A stretch of DNA of 64,000 nucleotides, taken from the NCBI GenBank assembly GCA_038501195.1, contig JBBPUQ010000009.1:2170001-2234000 (forward strand), read 5' to 3'. This DNA comes from Nemania diffusa. Lineage: Eukaryota > Ascomycota > Sordariomycetes > Xylariales > Xylariaceae. This document shows, in pieces, positions 24,201 to 35,836 of this stretch. How positions within the stretch are numbered: the stretch's first letter is position 1; each line of letters starts with the position of its first letter. A model generated the notes under the pieces. That model worked only from the letters and a program-made list of their open reading frames with translations. It made no database searches and was not told the DNA's origin. The position numbers were made by a program, and so were the translations under genes.

Positions 24201-25790
24201 CTACGGCATGCGCCGAGGAGGAGGGGAGCGTCCACGATAGTTCCGACTGAAATCACGGGCTGGTGATTGCTCTCGAACGTCATAACGCCGATAAATCTCA
24301 CCAGAAATGGTGGGAACTGGCCGGCCCTGTGGCTCGAGGTACGGGTCGTACGCCAAGCCAGCTGCTCGAACCGATGTGCCAACGGCTAAGCCCTGTAAAA
24401 AGGCCTGCGCTGCCAGAGGGTCGGAGAGAACAGCTGGGCTAGGTCCGCTCCCTCCAAAAAGCGACTGTATGCGGTGAAGAAATGCTCTTTGCTCATTGTA
24501 GTTATATGTATTCCAGGTGTAAGTAGCAGCATTATCACCTGGAGGAGCTGCATAAGTATGTTGGCCGTGAAAGCTTGTATGACTAGTACTCTCAGTCGGT
24601 TCTTTCTTTCCTTGGGCTCGGCCTTGCCGGTTGCGGTCGCAGTATCGGTCTGTCTGTTCGGCGGATCTAATTCTCACCGCAATTTTTTCCGCCGGATCCT
24701 TACAAGGTAGGCGACGAACATAGACGAGAGCCTTTTCGGCCGCTGCTTGCTTGGCATCATAGGCAGTTGAATAGGCGTGTTCTCCATGGATCATCTTGTT
24801 GAGTAACTGGACAGAGCACTTGAAGCCCCCAGGGCCCGAGGTCTCGTGCCACTTAGGATTGAAGTGGCGTAGTTGGCACTGCGCACTGAGGCGCGCAGTT
24901 GCGAGGATGTGACTTTGGACGCCACTCCCAACGATCGTGTTTTGGCGACGTAATTCACCACGTGCCTCTCCAGGGATTGGTTTAGGCTCGGCCAAGGACG
25001 AGCCCTTACGCTCCCTCTTAAAAGCCAGAGGCATTTCTACCTTGACATCAGACGGCGTCGAGACCACACGATTCATTCCTTGGTTATCAGGCTGGGTAAA
25101 AGTTGGAGGGTGAAATGTAAAGGGAGGAGTGTCAACCGAAGTCAGACTTGATGCTGCGTAATAACAATACAATGGTTAGCACGCAACCTTATAAAATAGG
25201 AAATGGGGCGAGAAACACAAAGTATCTGACCACATACAATAGGGTTGGGCCATCATTGGTCTTCGGATGGCACCGACGGGTACGGCGAATGGGTTGCTTT
25301 GAGCCATTGTGGTCAAACAAGGCTCTTCGGTTTGCTTCAGCATCTCCCGAAAGCGATCCTGCCCAGATCCTTTTTGAGGGACTGGGCCACGCAGGAGAGT
25401 ATGGGTAAAGCGAGTTTTGGCGGAGGAACGTGGGATGCCAGCAGAGACAAATGAAGGCATCGGAGGAGGGGCGGGTAAGGGTAGGGCTGCCACTGTAGCC
25501 GGGCTTGAACCCTCAGGAATCGTTACCTGAGGGTTGTTTGGGTGCGCCGAGGCAGTGAGGAGTCCTAGTGAAGCCAGACGACAATCAGAGTGTCAGCGCA
25601 AATGTTTAGTAAGATCATTACCTACAGCCAGTAGGCAATAGAGCAAGGCAGCTGGCTAGACACAAAACACGTCGGTCTAGGTGGAGGTAGAGCTAGGCAT
25701 GTGTTGTAGTTGGGAATACCTACCTTCTACTTTCCCATCAGCTGCGCTGGCGTTACTGGTGCCGCCGGAGGTGTTCTCTAGAGTCTCCAT
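24201..25790 (-). CDS. Single dsRNA-binding-domain protein
   Basis: Three exons (25724-25790, 25238-25564, 24201-25153) give 448 aa. The only recognisable domain is one double-stranded RNA-binding fold at about residues 217-280: helix 1 ARLSAQCQLRHFNPKWHE, beta part GGFKCSVQLLN, and the RNA-contacting helix 2 AKQAAAEKALVYV. There is no RNase III, helicase or deaminase domain. The rest is Pro/Ser-rich and the C-terminus is Arg/Pro-rich (RGRSPPPRR). Proteins like this could bind structured RNA or act as partners in RNA silencing, but that is inference. The first exon is short and chosen because splicing at GTAGGT/CTAG keeps frame; the first intron could be drawn otherwise. Confidence 0.78.
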
Positions 25791-26844
25791 AATAACCAAG
25801 GTGCCGCGATTGAGGGTTGACTGGCGGGTGCTTGAAGAGTACTAGGATAGGAGCGTTGCATGTGTTAGGGAACCGGTGCACAATTCAATCTAGAAAGGAT
25901 GGATTGATCACGGTTAGAAGGTAGGGTATGAAGTAAAGTGGGAGGTAATCCCATGAGGGGGAAGAGACAATTAAAGGGCGAAGGACGCGCACATATATAT
26001 ACACAAACATGAATGGACGAAGTAGGTAGTATAGAGGCTCTCTTGGGCTTTGATCTGCTGGTGGTAGACGGAAGAGAAAGAATACAACGTACCAGCTCCT
26101 TGCCTGCCTAACCACGGCAGTATCGTTGAAGTTCTCGAAGATCAGGTAGGTAGCAGGATTAGGTACTATCGGTGTTGCTGTTATATTGGCGATTAGTTGT
26201 CTAATAGAGTACCTAGGTAGGTACGGAGTAAAATAAAAGAAAATGAGTGGGAGGAAGGAAGTGAATGATTAACTCAAAGAGAAGGGACGAAGGAAAAGGA
26301 AATAGCTCGACCTTAAGTAGTCATCTTGGTTATGTGCTCTTTCCACACTTCCATCGGTGATCACGCGACCTGTTGACGATATCGGTAGGTAGGCATAGAG
26401 AAGTGATGTAGAGAACCACTACAGCAAGGGAAATTCACGCTTCCTGAGTAAGTTTAAATATCTTAAGCAAACTACCAGGTAGGTAGCTAGGTACATATAT
26501 ACCTCACACTAGGTACACACTTCCATGTAGCATGAATTATAAGGACAGAAGTGGCGATTGTATAGATATGTGCATGTCCAGTTCAGACACGCAGAGAACA
26601 ACAGCTGCGATTTCCTTCATTCAAGATTAAACATAAAGCAGCAGGGGCTTGCCTCTAGGTACCTACCTAGGTACCTACCTCTTATCAAACCTCCCTTCAT
26701 GCACTTCACTTAGCCCTTAGCCTTACCTAGGTAGCCTCACACTCTCATGTTTGCTAGGTTTCTGTATAAAACACAACTATAATTGCTTATTCATACTAGG
26801 TCCATGGAACTAAGTCTAAGCCGGAGGCCAGGACGGTGGTCTTG
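25791..26844. other. Intergenic region, dsRBD gene promoter
   Basis: About 1 kb; contains three TACCTAGGTA repeat patches (26209-26223, around 26476-26500, 26656-26680) and no exon. Confidence 0.6.
26656..26680. repeat. TACCTAGGTA palindromic repeat
   Basis: A 25-bp run of overlapping GGTACCTACC/TAGGTACC units; another copy of the dispersed family first noted at 1747-1798. Confidence 0.75.
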
Positions 26845-28274
26845 TCAGTAACCATTGTCCTTGAACAGTGCTACCAATGCTTCTCCTTTCTTCCAACGCA
26901 AGATGTTCTCAACCTGCTGTTCATACCATGCCCGAATAGTATCGCCTACAACGTATCCCGTGTGGGGTGTCATGACAACTTCGCTTCTTCCTGATTCTCC
27001 CCATTTGGTAGTTCGCCATTCACTGTTCTTGGGTAAAGGCTCGAGACCATAAACATCTAATCCAATCCCCCGAATCAGCCCCTTTTTCCCAGACTCGAGC
27101 AGTTCGTTCTCATTCACGATAGGCCCTCGCGACGTGTTCACAAAGAAGGCCGATCTCTTCATTTTCTCCAGGTCGCTTGTGCCTATGAGGCCTTTTGATC
27201 GTTGCGATAGAACCAGATGGATGCTGACTACGTCTGCAGTGCTGAAAAGTTCATCTCGACTAACAACCTTGAAGGTCTTAGCCCCAGTCTCATCTTCTAC
27301 CGGAAGGCCAGCAGCTTTAGCTTTCTCATCTGCTGCCTCTTGTGTCAGGTTTGTGCTCCAAGCAATCACTTTCATACCGAAAGCTAAATGCATAATCCTA
27401 GATGTAGAGACACCGAGTCTACCCAGACCCACCGCACCGAATGTCTTCCCAGACACTACAACGCTTAGAGTCAGTTTTAACTGTATGCAACGCAGTTTTT
27501 GAGTGATTCAAAAGTTATGGGGGCTTCTTGAATACAATTCGAGATCTAAAGTGAGCCATTGTATTCTAGAATTTGCTCAAGACAGAGAATAAGGACTCTA
27601 ATAATGACTCACAATCCACAGCATCTTTAGTCTGCCATCCTCCAGATTTCACGGCAGCATCGTCTTGAGGGAGGTTACGAGCAAGTGCTAAAATCAAGGC
27701 TACAGAGTGCTGCGTAGTACTATCAGGGCCAGAGCTTGGAACCCCGCCTCCAGCCGTGCCAGCAACATGTATGCCGCGAGCTTGACAAGCCTTGACATCG
27801 AGCGATGCGTTACGTGGTCCAGTCGTAAGTAGTAGTTGCAAGTTCGGAAGCCGGTTGACGACTATAATATTATGTCAACACCTTTCCTTCCTTTCTTTTA
27901 TGACAAACTACATGGGACTCCGAGAGCATATAATGCCCCCAGAACCCCGACACTAACCAAAGCGACAAGTATAGCGTCTAATGAGTTTACTTACGTTCTT
28001 CTGGAAATGGTGTTCTTTCTCTCATCGTGCCTACACATCGTTAGATCCTAAATTCGTTTAAGGGGAAATATAGAGTGAACTTGCAAATGATATTGAATGG
28101 CTCAAGCCTTTTGACGATGGCATCCTTCACATCTTGATGAGTGTCGGGATGATTATACGGCAGGAGAGTGTCAGTAAATGTTGTTACTGGATATCCGGCC
28201 GACCGTAGCTGTTCGAAGGGAACATTCGAAATTTCCTGGTAATCATCCAGGATTGCGATCGTAGGGAGCGACAT
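26845..28274 (-). CDS. D-isomer-specific 2-hydroxyacid dehydrogenase
   Basis: Four exons (28085-28274, 27995-28030, 27613-27861, 26845-27455) give 361 aa. The NAD-binding loop GLGRLG follows SGKTFGAV; the substrate Arg is in LSQRSKGLIG, and the conserved VNTSRGPIV and catalytic His in TPHTGYV are present. Length and motif order fit the formate/glycerate dehydrogenase superfamily. The true substrate (glyoxylate, hydroxypyruvate, other 2-oxoacids) cannot be told. Intron 1 (28031-28084) has a GC donor (TTT|GCAAGT) and the acceptor TGTAG after a CTAAC branch site; it is the only choice that keeps frame into the conserved MRERTPFPEEL. Confidence 0.9.
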
Positions 28275-28738
28275 GATTCAAGCTTCAAACTTCTAGGCGT
28301 AGAAAAATAAGTCGCATTAAGAGTTCGGTAATCCGTCTCCAACGGGAGATGTCGTCACATAAGTTAGAGATGCGCCATCCCCACACGAGCCGGGCTGCTA
28401 CCTTATGTAGGTACCTAAGGTAGGAGGCAGTACGGAGTACCTAATAGCGAGCAACCATTCCAGATGCCGAAATCGGGATTTCCTCTATTTCATCACCCTT
28501 CATGCGAATTCTGGAGTAATAAAAATTCCGGGCTAGTGGGAATCAACTTGTTAATCCCAAATCATGAAAGTTTGAGAAAAAGATGTCGAACTGCCTACAT
28601 TGATTCTAGCCTATCTACCCAGTTCACACTTGAGTCTTGACACGGTACTCGTTCAGGTATTAGAACCGACAGCGGGGTAGAGGCCCAACCTTTGTAGATT
28701 ACCTGGGTACTTAAATAATTATATTACAGAATAATTAG
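28275..28738. other. Spacer upstream of 2-hydroxyacid dehydrogenase
   Basis: Contains one TACCTAAGGTA repeat (28399-28423). No exon seen. Confidence 0.55.
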
Positions 28739-29794
28739 TTAAACAACCTCTACTTGTAAACCCAGATCATCGATCTGCTTTCCATTCCACTCCTTTACAA
28801 AGCGTTCCATGGCGCGCTGATTAGTAAAGCACACCCACGCATGTGTCTTTGGCTTCTTTTTATGACTCGGGGGGCACACTGCCACAGCTGCTAGTTCATC
28901 TGCGTAAGAACTCAAACGTAAATAATTAAGTAAGTTCTGGCTATATTGTAGGCTGGGCGGCATGATATCTTTTGTTGTGGTCATCTTGATCGTAAATGGG
29001 AATGTTTCCCTTGGCTTTGGTCGGGTTTCCCATAATTTTCGTCTTGCTTGCTCGTTCTTGGTATGACGGATAAGCACCAGGGACTTGGTACCTGCCCTTC
29101 TAGAACAAAGCTCGATTAAAACACCCATGGTGCGAACAGCGTCCATCCCTGCCGAATGACCGCGCGAGAGCTTCTGTGCATGCTCGTGGCTAAAGCCAAG
29201 TGATAACATCGTGTCTCGCAACGAGAATGGCTTTTTCTGTGCCGGTGTGGCTGATATGTTGGCAACGAGATCCTGAACATCTACCCAGTATGATATGTTT
29301 CTAATGGCCGATGGGATTGTTGAGGCAATAGCTAGAAACTCGGAATGCGAGCCCCAAACAACCATAACGAAACTTTGGACATTTGCAGACTCCAGGATAT
29401 CGCAGAGCGTCCTGTCAATCCCTTCTTCTTGAGATTGGTGCAATTTGGCAAAGGGCGACTTTTCATACCTTCCGTGATATCTCTTGCGAGTATTACTAGT
29501 CATAATATTGTGTCCTTCAACGGCATATTCTCGTACTATGCTCGCAAGGTTAGTTTGGGCATTTGTCTCCCGTGTTCTGAATAAATCCCGAACAAGAGCG
29601 AGCCCAACGCCAGTAACACCGCATTCTAGTGTATCGCTCCCTTCAACATCGAGGGCAAGGTAGGTTAAATCTTGACAATGCGAGCGTAGACTAGTAAGAT
29701 CGGTGATTCGTTTATTTTCCCAAAGATCCTGCAGTGAGGGATTCGCCGTTGCCAGGAATTTAGGCATTGAGCTGGGTGCCATTTCATCAGCCAT
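28739..29794 (-). CDS. DEDDh 3'-5' exonuclease-like protein (Gfd2/YDR514C group) with RRM-like end
   Basis: Single exon, 351 aa. An RNase H-like exonuclease fold is suggested by LALDVEG (Asp49, Glu51; Exo I) and HSAGMDA (His213, Asp218; Exo III of the DEDDh type). At the place of the Exo II aspartate the sequence reads WGSHSEFLAI, with Glu152 instead of Asp. The last about 45 residues (HAWVCFTNQRAMERFVKEWN, then the end LQVEVV) look like the second half of an RNA-recognition motif. Relatives in fungi include Gfd2-like proteins connected with mRNA export. I infer a nucleic-acid role; activity is uncertain because of the Exo II change. Confidence 0.72.
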   Translation of the reverse strand: MADEMAPSSMPKFLATANPSLQDLWENKRITDLTSLRSHCQDLTYLALDVEGSDTLECGVTGVGLALVRDLFRTRETNAQTNLASIVREYAVEGHNIMTSNTRKRYHGRYEKSPFAKLHQSQEEGIDRTLCDILESANVQSFVMVVWGSHSEFLAIASTIPSAIRNISYWVDVQDLVANISATPAQKKPFSLRDTMLSLGFSHEHAQKLSRGHSAGMDAVRTMGVLIELCSRRAGTKSLVLIRHTKNEQARRKLWETRPKPRETFPFTIKMTTTKDIMPPSLQYSQNLLNYLRLSSYADELAAVAVCPPSHKKKPKTHAWVCFTNQRAMERFVKEWNGKQIDDLGLQVEVV

Positions 29795-30402
29795 ATATAT
29801 TCGCCACGGTCAACCTATACGTTCGACTCGTCGAGGTCCCTGACTTCCTATGGGAGGTCTTGTACAGTTCCTTCGAATGCTTTGGAGCCGTACGAGCTCG
29901 GCACGTTGTGGACAGGATCGTTGTGTGTGTTGGCGCACGTCTCACTCAAGCCGTATCAACTGGTGAGGAGTGCGAGAGAAGGGAACTTGCTGGCGGGAGG
30001 TTATCTGGGGTTATGAAATGGTTGTGGGGGAGGAAAGGCCCTGAGAAGTGTGGTACTTGATTTCTCCCCAAGCCGCAAAAGCCCTCAAATTCAAGGTTTA
30101 TGGCGGCAAAGTATAGCAGCGTTGATTACGTGGCAGCCAGCCCAGTTGAGCCTTGTCCTATAGTAGCCGGATTTGTCTGTTCCAGATAGTAGGTAGCATA
30201 CAGGACTAAAACTTGTAGGAGGGAGAAAACTAGCAGGAGGGAAACATGTGTGAGGTATGTCCGAATAGAGGAATAGTTGTAAGCCTGCAGTAAATATATA
30301 ACTGATATTCTTAATGTCAGCATGCAAAAATAAGTTATGCTGACAACATAAAAACCAAGGTTTAACTCTATACATCTCGACATACAGAGAGCTGTGCCAT
30401 TT
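29795..30402. other. Spacer between two minus-strand genes
   Basis: About 600 bp; promoter of the exonuclease-like gene and 3' flank of the rhodopsin-fold gene. No exon recognised. Confidence 0.5.
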
Positions 30403-31730
30403 TCACGAGCCTTTTGCTTGAACCTTGTCTGTAGGTTTATGCAACTCTTCCTCGTCCTCATCCATTACTCTAACCCAATTTCCGCTCTTGTTCGTATGCC
30501 TAACAAGTTCTATATGGTTGGTGACATTAATACCAGTATGATCAGATCCCATGTGTATACCTGGCGATGTTATATTTACGTCGTTCCGCATACCTTCACC
30601 ATAGAGACCTATATGTAGCGCCTCCTTATACTTACATACACAGGTATTTTTGTTTTTAATACATTTCTTTCCTCCGGTTACATACTCATAGAGCGGGTGA
30701 TATGTCGGTATAGAAACGGCTAGCATACCGACGGCGATTTCGACGACGCTGACGATAGTACTAGGCACAACATCCCATGTCGCATCGGTCGTACCAATAC
30801 TGATAGAATAAGGCAGTCGTATAATGCCAATAACGCAGACACTGTGTTACGTAAGAATACCGCACATTAGAACGTTGAAGTAGAAATATTGAAACCCGGA
30901 AGATGTAACTTACCTGCCCCCGACAGCAAAGGGAACTAATACCAGCCATTTATTCTGCTTCGTAATTTGCAAATTCCAGACTAACGGGATCGGAATAGCC
31001 ACGATTAAAATATTAGTAATAGAGTTTATAATCCCAGAAATGAGATTCCGCAGGCCGAAGTCGATGCAGAGCTCCTGAGCTTCCGGTTGCCAGACGTTGT
31101 CGATGGAGTTACATTGGAAGATGGCGACAACAGCGCCCGACATAGCCCAGCCAACAACAAAAATAATAAACCCCCACACACAGTACTGTAACTTTCGCAT
31201 TGGGAAGCTCTTGCAGTATAGTGCTAGGGCACTGAATTTAATGAAGGCAATTGCAGAAACATAGGTCGCTTCGCTCACAACGGCCAGCTGTCTCACGTTA
31301 GCTAGATGTTTACTCTTTAGTAATTTGCTCGACCAACCCCGACCCCTAAAATATCGTCACCGCATACGCGGGTTTCAATGACGGTGGCAAGGAGAGCCCC
31401 AGTGCTTTTCAAACGGAATATCTGACTTACGATCTGGACCTTATGGAAGTCATTGACTACCGCCATGTGTCGCCCGAACCCGTACTTTGTGCCAACAGCC
31501 AATGCGACGTCAAGGGCTACGAAGAATACCCAGGCAATGAATAGAAGCCAATCGCTCGCGTCTAGATGTAACCGACCGTACAGTAACCGCCGAGAGACGA
31601 GGCGTAAGGCTATGACAACGGCCGAGGCGACAGCTGTCGAGATACAAGCCGCGATCAGCCCGGAAACCCGTGTCTCGTCACGATGGTCATACTGCCACTC
31701 GAGCTCTTGTCCTGACGGACCCAAACCCAT
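30403..31730 (-). CDS. Rhodopsin-domain integral membrane protein (fungal PF20684 type)
   Basis: Three exons (31431-31730, 30914-31287, 30403-30841) give 370 aa. Several hydrophobic helices are visible: SGLIAACISTAVASAVVIAL, DWLLFIAWVFFVALDVALAV, VWGFIIFVVGWAMSGAVVAI, a segment ending ILIVAIPIPLVW, and later IVSVVEIAVGMLAVSI. The loop signature FQCNSIDNVWQ followed by CIDFG is typical of this large fungal family, whose members are 7-helix proteins at the plasma membrane with mostly unknown ligands. The about 80-residue C-terminal tail is polar. The intron 1 acceptor (GACAG) was chosen to avoid a stop at the nearer AG. Function is not assigned. Confidence 0.85.
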
Positions 31731-34700
31731 CGTGTCCGTGATATACCGTGGTAGTTCAACATATAATCTCCAGGAACCGATCGAAGTAATATAATAAGGT
31801 TTATCGGGTCGCCGTTTGACGATTAGTAGCTACATGTTCTACTCGTGGATTAAGTGAGAAGGAAGGCAAAGTGTCTGTGGGCTGGGGAATTTAGATCAAT
31901 AAGAAGTGTTTGCTCCTACTCAGTAACCCAGCAGCTCCTGATACTAACTGAGACACCAGCTATTCGCTCCAGACTAAGTACCGTACATTAACAGTTCCAA
32001 TCGACTGGTACGGTATGCACCAGGTGTGATAACCTTGGATCCCCGCGCTCATCAGTCATGGCGCTAGACATCGGAATGTCACGCCCCCTTCTGATTGCCT
32101 GCTGGTGACCATGTTGTTGGGATATCTTGAGACTCGTCGCTACCCAGTTCTCCGATATATTTGATTACCACAGTTATCGCAGTGGCTGACCCCCGACCAA
32201 TTAATCGGGCCGTCTGTCTCGGTGGGAGAATCGGCTTCAGCTACGAGAGCTATTGATTGGCGCAACGACAGTACCAGCGACAAAGACTGAAGCTAATTGC
32301 GCCAATGTCTGGCAAACAATGTATGCAGGAGTAAGACCTGCCTTCATCATCCCCACCATCCGCCAAGGAATACGGCGTTAAGGGATATTTTGACTCATCA
32401 ATCACAGAAAATGCAGGATAAAAGGCACACGTTCGGCCGTGATCTACTCACTAACTTTTGAACGGCGACCTAAACGTGGCGTAGTGTGTAGGGCATGCGA
32501 GTAATTGGAGACAGGCAGCTTATTAGGAACAGGAGGTTTCACAATATATATGCGCTACCTACTTATTAAGCTATATAGCATATATCTATATTTTACGATT
32601 ACGTGAACCTCCCATTTTAAATCAAGATTATGTCTTGGCAAATCATATTTGCCCTCCTTACGTAGGCATTTCGTGATCGGTCGCCTTGAATTTTAACTTG
32701 GCAAGATGGCCTCAGAAGCTTTCGTTAATCCAATGACATTAATACCCCAGCTTATCCCATACCTCTCGAGAACGTGATTTTCATGCCTGGCTGATCACGA
32801 GGGCCTTTTCTTTTGAGTGGTCGTAGAGAAGAACGTTCAAGAACATTAACGTCATATACCCCTCCCTGTTCGAGACAATGATTAGCTTTTAACTGTTACT
32901 AATACAGGTGGAACAAAATACTGCGTGCCCAAGGCTTTTTACTGTGGTATCTTGTGTGTGACATAGCTACGATAACTGACATGATCTTCACAAGTAAGTC
33001 CCCCCCCCCCAAGCACGGCCGAATACCGATGAAAGGGATACTAATTTTAAGTATCTCGATTCCTAAATGCCCGGTTTTTTTGGTCAACTTCGAATCCTGT
33101 ACCTCGGCACCTTATCTATGACTTGTTGTAAAGATTCCCACCTACACTTAGAAGTAAACTGTTATAGAGGGAATCAACGTATTAGGATGTAAAACCAAAT
33201 ATTGATATCATGTCAACTAGTCTCATTAAATAGTTGTGTCATTTCAGAAGTCTCAGATCGAATGGTAGGATGTGGAATCAACAACACTCAGCTGGAGAGT
33301 GGTAAATTAATCCACTTTTTTGGTACAACTTTCCTCTCAGTTAAGCATCTTTTAAATTGCGGAGGGATGGGTCGCTTTGTCATCCCGGCTCGTGCCCCTG
33401 TTGTGCCCTTTCCACGTGGACTGAAGTTCTGAATAATTCGTCCCGGCTTCGGTAAGACATGTATCCAACTCTCGGGTCAAGGATATGAAGCGGAAATTAC
33501 CTTTCTAACGACTGCTGGGCCTATCGACTTCGCAAAAATATATATATTCTATGCTTATTAGAGGCAAGAGATTTCTAGAGTAGATCATCGTCATTACCTC
33601 CTGAGAATGGCGCGCCCGCGGGACCTCAACACCTAGAAAATCGCACAGAGGCCCTAGCCCATGGCTAATCGTCTACTCTAGACTCTGTTTGGGCAGGCTA
33701 AGCTCTCGCATCTCTCAAAAGTATGCCTGGTAGACCTGTCTGTCAGAAGTCTCGTCAATCTCCTCCTTAGACCTGGCATCGAGGAGTCCATAAAGAGACT
33801 CTCCGTGACGAACGCTAGGCGGACCCCTCATCGCAGAGTTGGTTCCATGACTTCCGAAAAATTAAATAAGAAGTATATCGTCTGCGAAATGGACTATTAG
33901 CATGAATGAATTAGAGGCGCTCGCCCGAAAAAGGAGCTGACTATGCTATATTGCTCTGTCTGGGTTGTGATAGTGTGAGGATTGAGAAATATGTTGCAAC
34001 TGGTCAAATCATGAACCAAAAACGCAATAAACGCCAACGGGGACTTCCAGTTATCCCGAGTTACTCCGACTCTCGAGATTGGCCTCGCCGCTTTGACTTA
34101 GGCGGAAGAGAAGGAAAGAGGAGAGGAAAAGAATCAAGGAAGTATAAAGAGCACATAAAGCCCTACAAAGTAAGAATTAAGATGCAAATTACAGAATTCG
34201 TTACCCAGATGAAGAGGGCTCGACAATATTAATAAATTCTAGACTAATAGATTCCGGCTTTATAATATAACGCTAGCAGACTATTGCCAGAAACCTCTAT
34301 TAATCAGTACGAATAGTAATTTATCATCAACCACTCGCGAAGCTGCCTACTAGGCTTCCTGGTTGGCAAGTATACGTACCTAGTGCGTGGTTTTGTAAGT
34401 GGCTTAGTAGGTAGGTATGTACCTGGGAATCAAGAAGCTTTAGGTATTGTAGGGGGTTCCGTTCGGCATGTGGGGGCTGGCGTATGGTATTATACCTACC
34501 CCACCTATAACAAGCTCATGTCGAATACTCTGACGCCATGTTGTCTTCTCCTGTTTTGCGCCCAATTTTTGGTTTAGACGATTTCAGATTATACCTTTGT
34601 ACCATAAAAGTCTATATGCAGTCGCCCAATCGTTTGCCGTTCGTATCAGTCGCTTTATCGGCAAGAAAATCTAGTCGTGCTTGATCTTCAGTGTACGCTT

Positions 34701-34824
34701 TCGACCCTTTGAATTGATTCGGCGCGAACACTGCACTGCAAACTGCAAACGCGCGGCCAGCTAGCCAGCTACCCCGATTTGTTTAAGACATCAGCCCATT
34801 ATCTACATAAGGGTGCACGTACGA
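31731..34824. other. Gene-poor block of about 3.1 kb
   Basis: AT-rich, no intact gene. It holds a C-homopolymer (about 33001-33010) and a short decayed coding segment on the minus strand (33598-33831, listed separately). Composition and relic suggest an accessory or formerly repeated region. Confidence 0.5.
33598..33831 (-). pseudogene. Decayed C-terminal fragment of a sulfotransferase-like (PF17784-type) gene
   Basis: Translated on the minus strand, one frame gives a coding-like segment with SLYGLLDARSKEEIDETSDR, then EMRELSLPKQSLE, then GLGPLCDFLGVEVP. The last matches the fungal P-loop sulfotransferase-like family signature (W-x-PLC-x-FLG-x-x-VP). It is interrupted in frame by TGA (33715-33717) and TAG (33673-33675). 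No N-terminal P-loop (GxxRTGTxS) part was found upstream. Probably a remnant of a lost gene. The match is short, so chance resemblance cannot be excluded. Confidence 0.45.
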
Positions 34825-35836
34825 ATGGCATCAGCGATTGATCGCCAGTATATAGGCGCAGATAACGGCGACCAAGCAGGTGGCGACAGCACCCAAAACA
34901 AAGACTTTCCAATGCCGCAACCATGCCCGCCACCCTCACCACCCGCAACCGAGACGGACACCGAACCCGAGTCTCCCTCGTCGCCTTTACCGCCGTCCAC
35001 GATATTTGCGCAAGAATCGAGCAAAACAGGGGTACATGCGGGGCCGATAGTGGAGGAGAGTGCTCTACCAAACCCGGGGCAAGGTGGCGATGAGCCAGCA
35101 CTGCGCCTAGATACCAACATGGAAGAGATAGGAAACGCGAATTCTAGCGCGGATGGCCACAATGATACCCAATCATCCCCGATAACATCACCCGTTACCT
35201 CACCGCCGTACTGGACAGCGCATAATAGCCATGACTACCGATCGGGCCATGCGCGAACAGTCTCGAGTGCCTCGGCCGACTCTTTGATCCCAGCCGGTCT
35301 GGGTATAACATTACGAGACAACGAGAACAGCAGCGTTGACGATCGGGGAAGTGCATGCTGGGCTAAAAACGTCGAAGTGACCGACTACGTCATCGTAAAT
35401 GGCAGCAGAACGAACATTGGCGCCTTCGTTGTGTGGAACATACGAGTTGAGACGTTAAGTGTGAGTAACTTGTCGTACATCGATGACACGAGTTGACAAG
35501 ACTGACGTTTATGGCTTAGGGGAGTTATATGAACATTCGAAAGCGATACTCCGAGTTCGACGATTTTCGGTGGCGTCTCATGCGGACATTTCCTGGTTTC
35601 GAGGCTGCCGTTCCTGAACTGCCACCTAAAAGCCTTATTTCCAAGTTCAGGCCTAAATTTCTGGAGAAAAGGAGGACTGGCCTCCAATATTTTTTGCAGT
35701 ACGTTCTCAGTTATTGTCTATGCGTCATATTTTGAAGACGAGGACCTTTGATAACTAACAGTTGAACGACAGCTGCATAATGCTGAACCCAGAGTTTTCA
35801 GGATCTCCAGTACTTAAAGAGTTTCTGTTTTCATGA
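34825..35836 (+). CDS. ypt35: PX-domain endosomal protein, Ypt35-like
   Basis: Three exons (34825-35460, 35520-35698, 35773-35836) give 292 aa. The first about 185 residues are disordered and Pro/Ser-rich (PPPSPPATETDTEPESPSSP). The rest is a PX domain that binds phosphoinositides: TDYVIVNG, FVVWNIRVETLSG, the lipid-binding RKRYSEFDDFRWRL, then a PPKSLISKF-type proline loop, ending with NPEFSGSPVLKEFLF. In yeast, Ypt35 brings the lipid-transfer protein Vps13 to endosomes/vacuoles through a PxP motif; the proline-rich N-terminus could carry one (inference). The start is the ATG at 34825, since the frame upstream has only a GTG. Confidence 0.9.

Noticed and set aside
33001..33010. C homopolymer as a possible assembly gap or telomere trace
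   Set aside because: It is a short isolated run without TTAGGG repeats nearby; ordinary homopolymer is the simplest reading.
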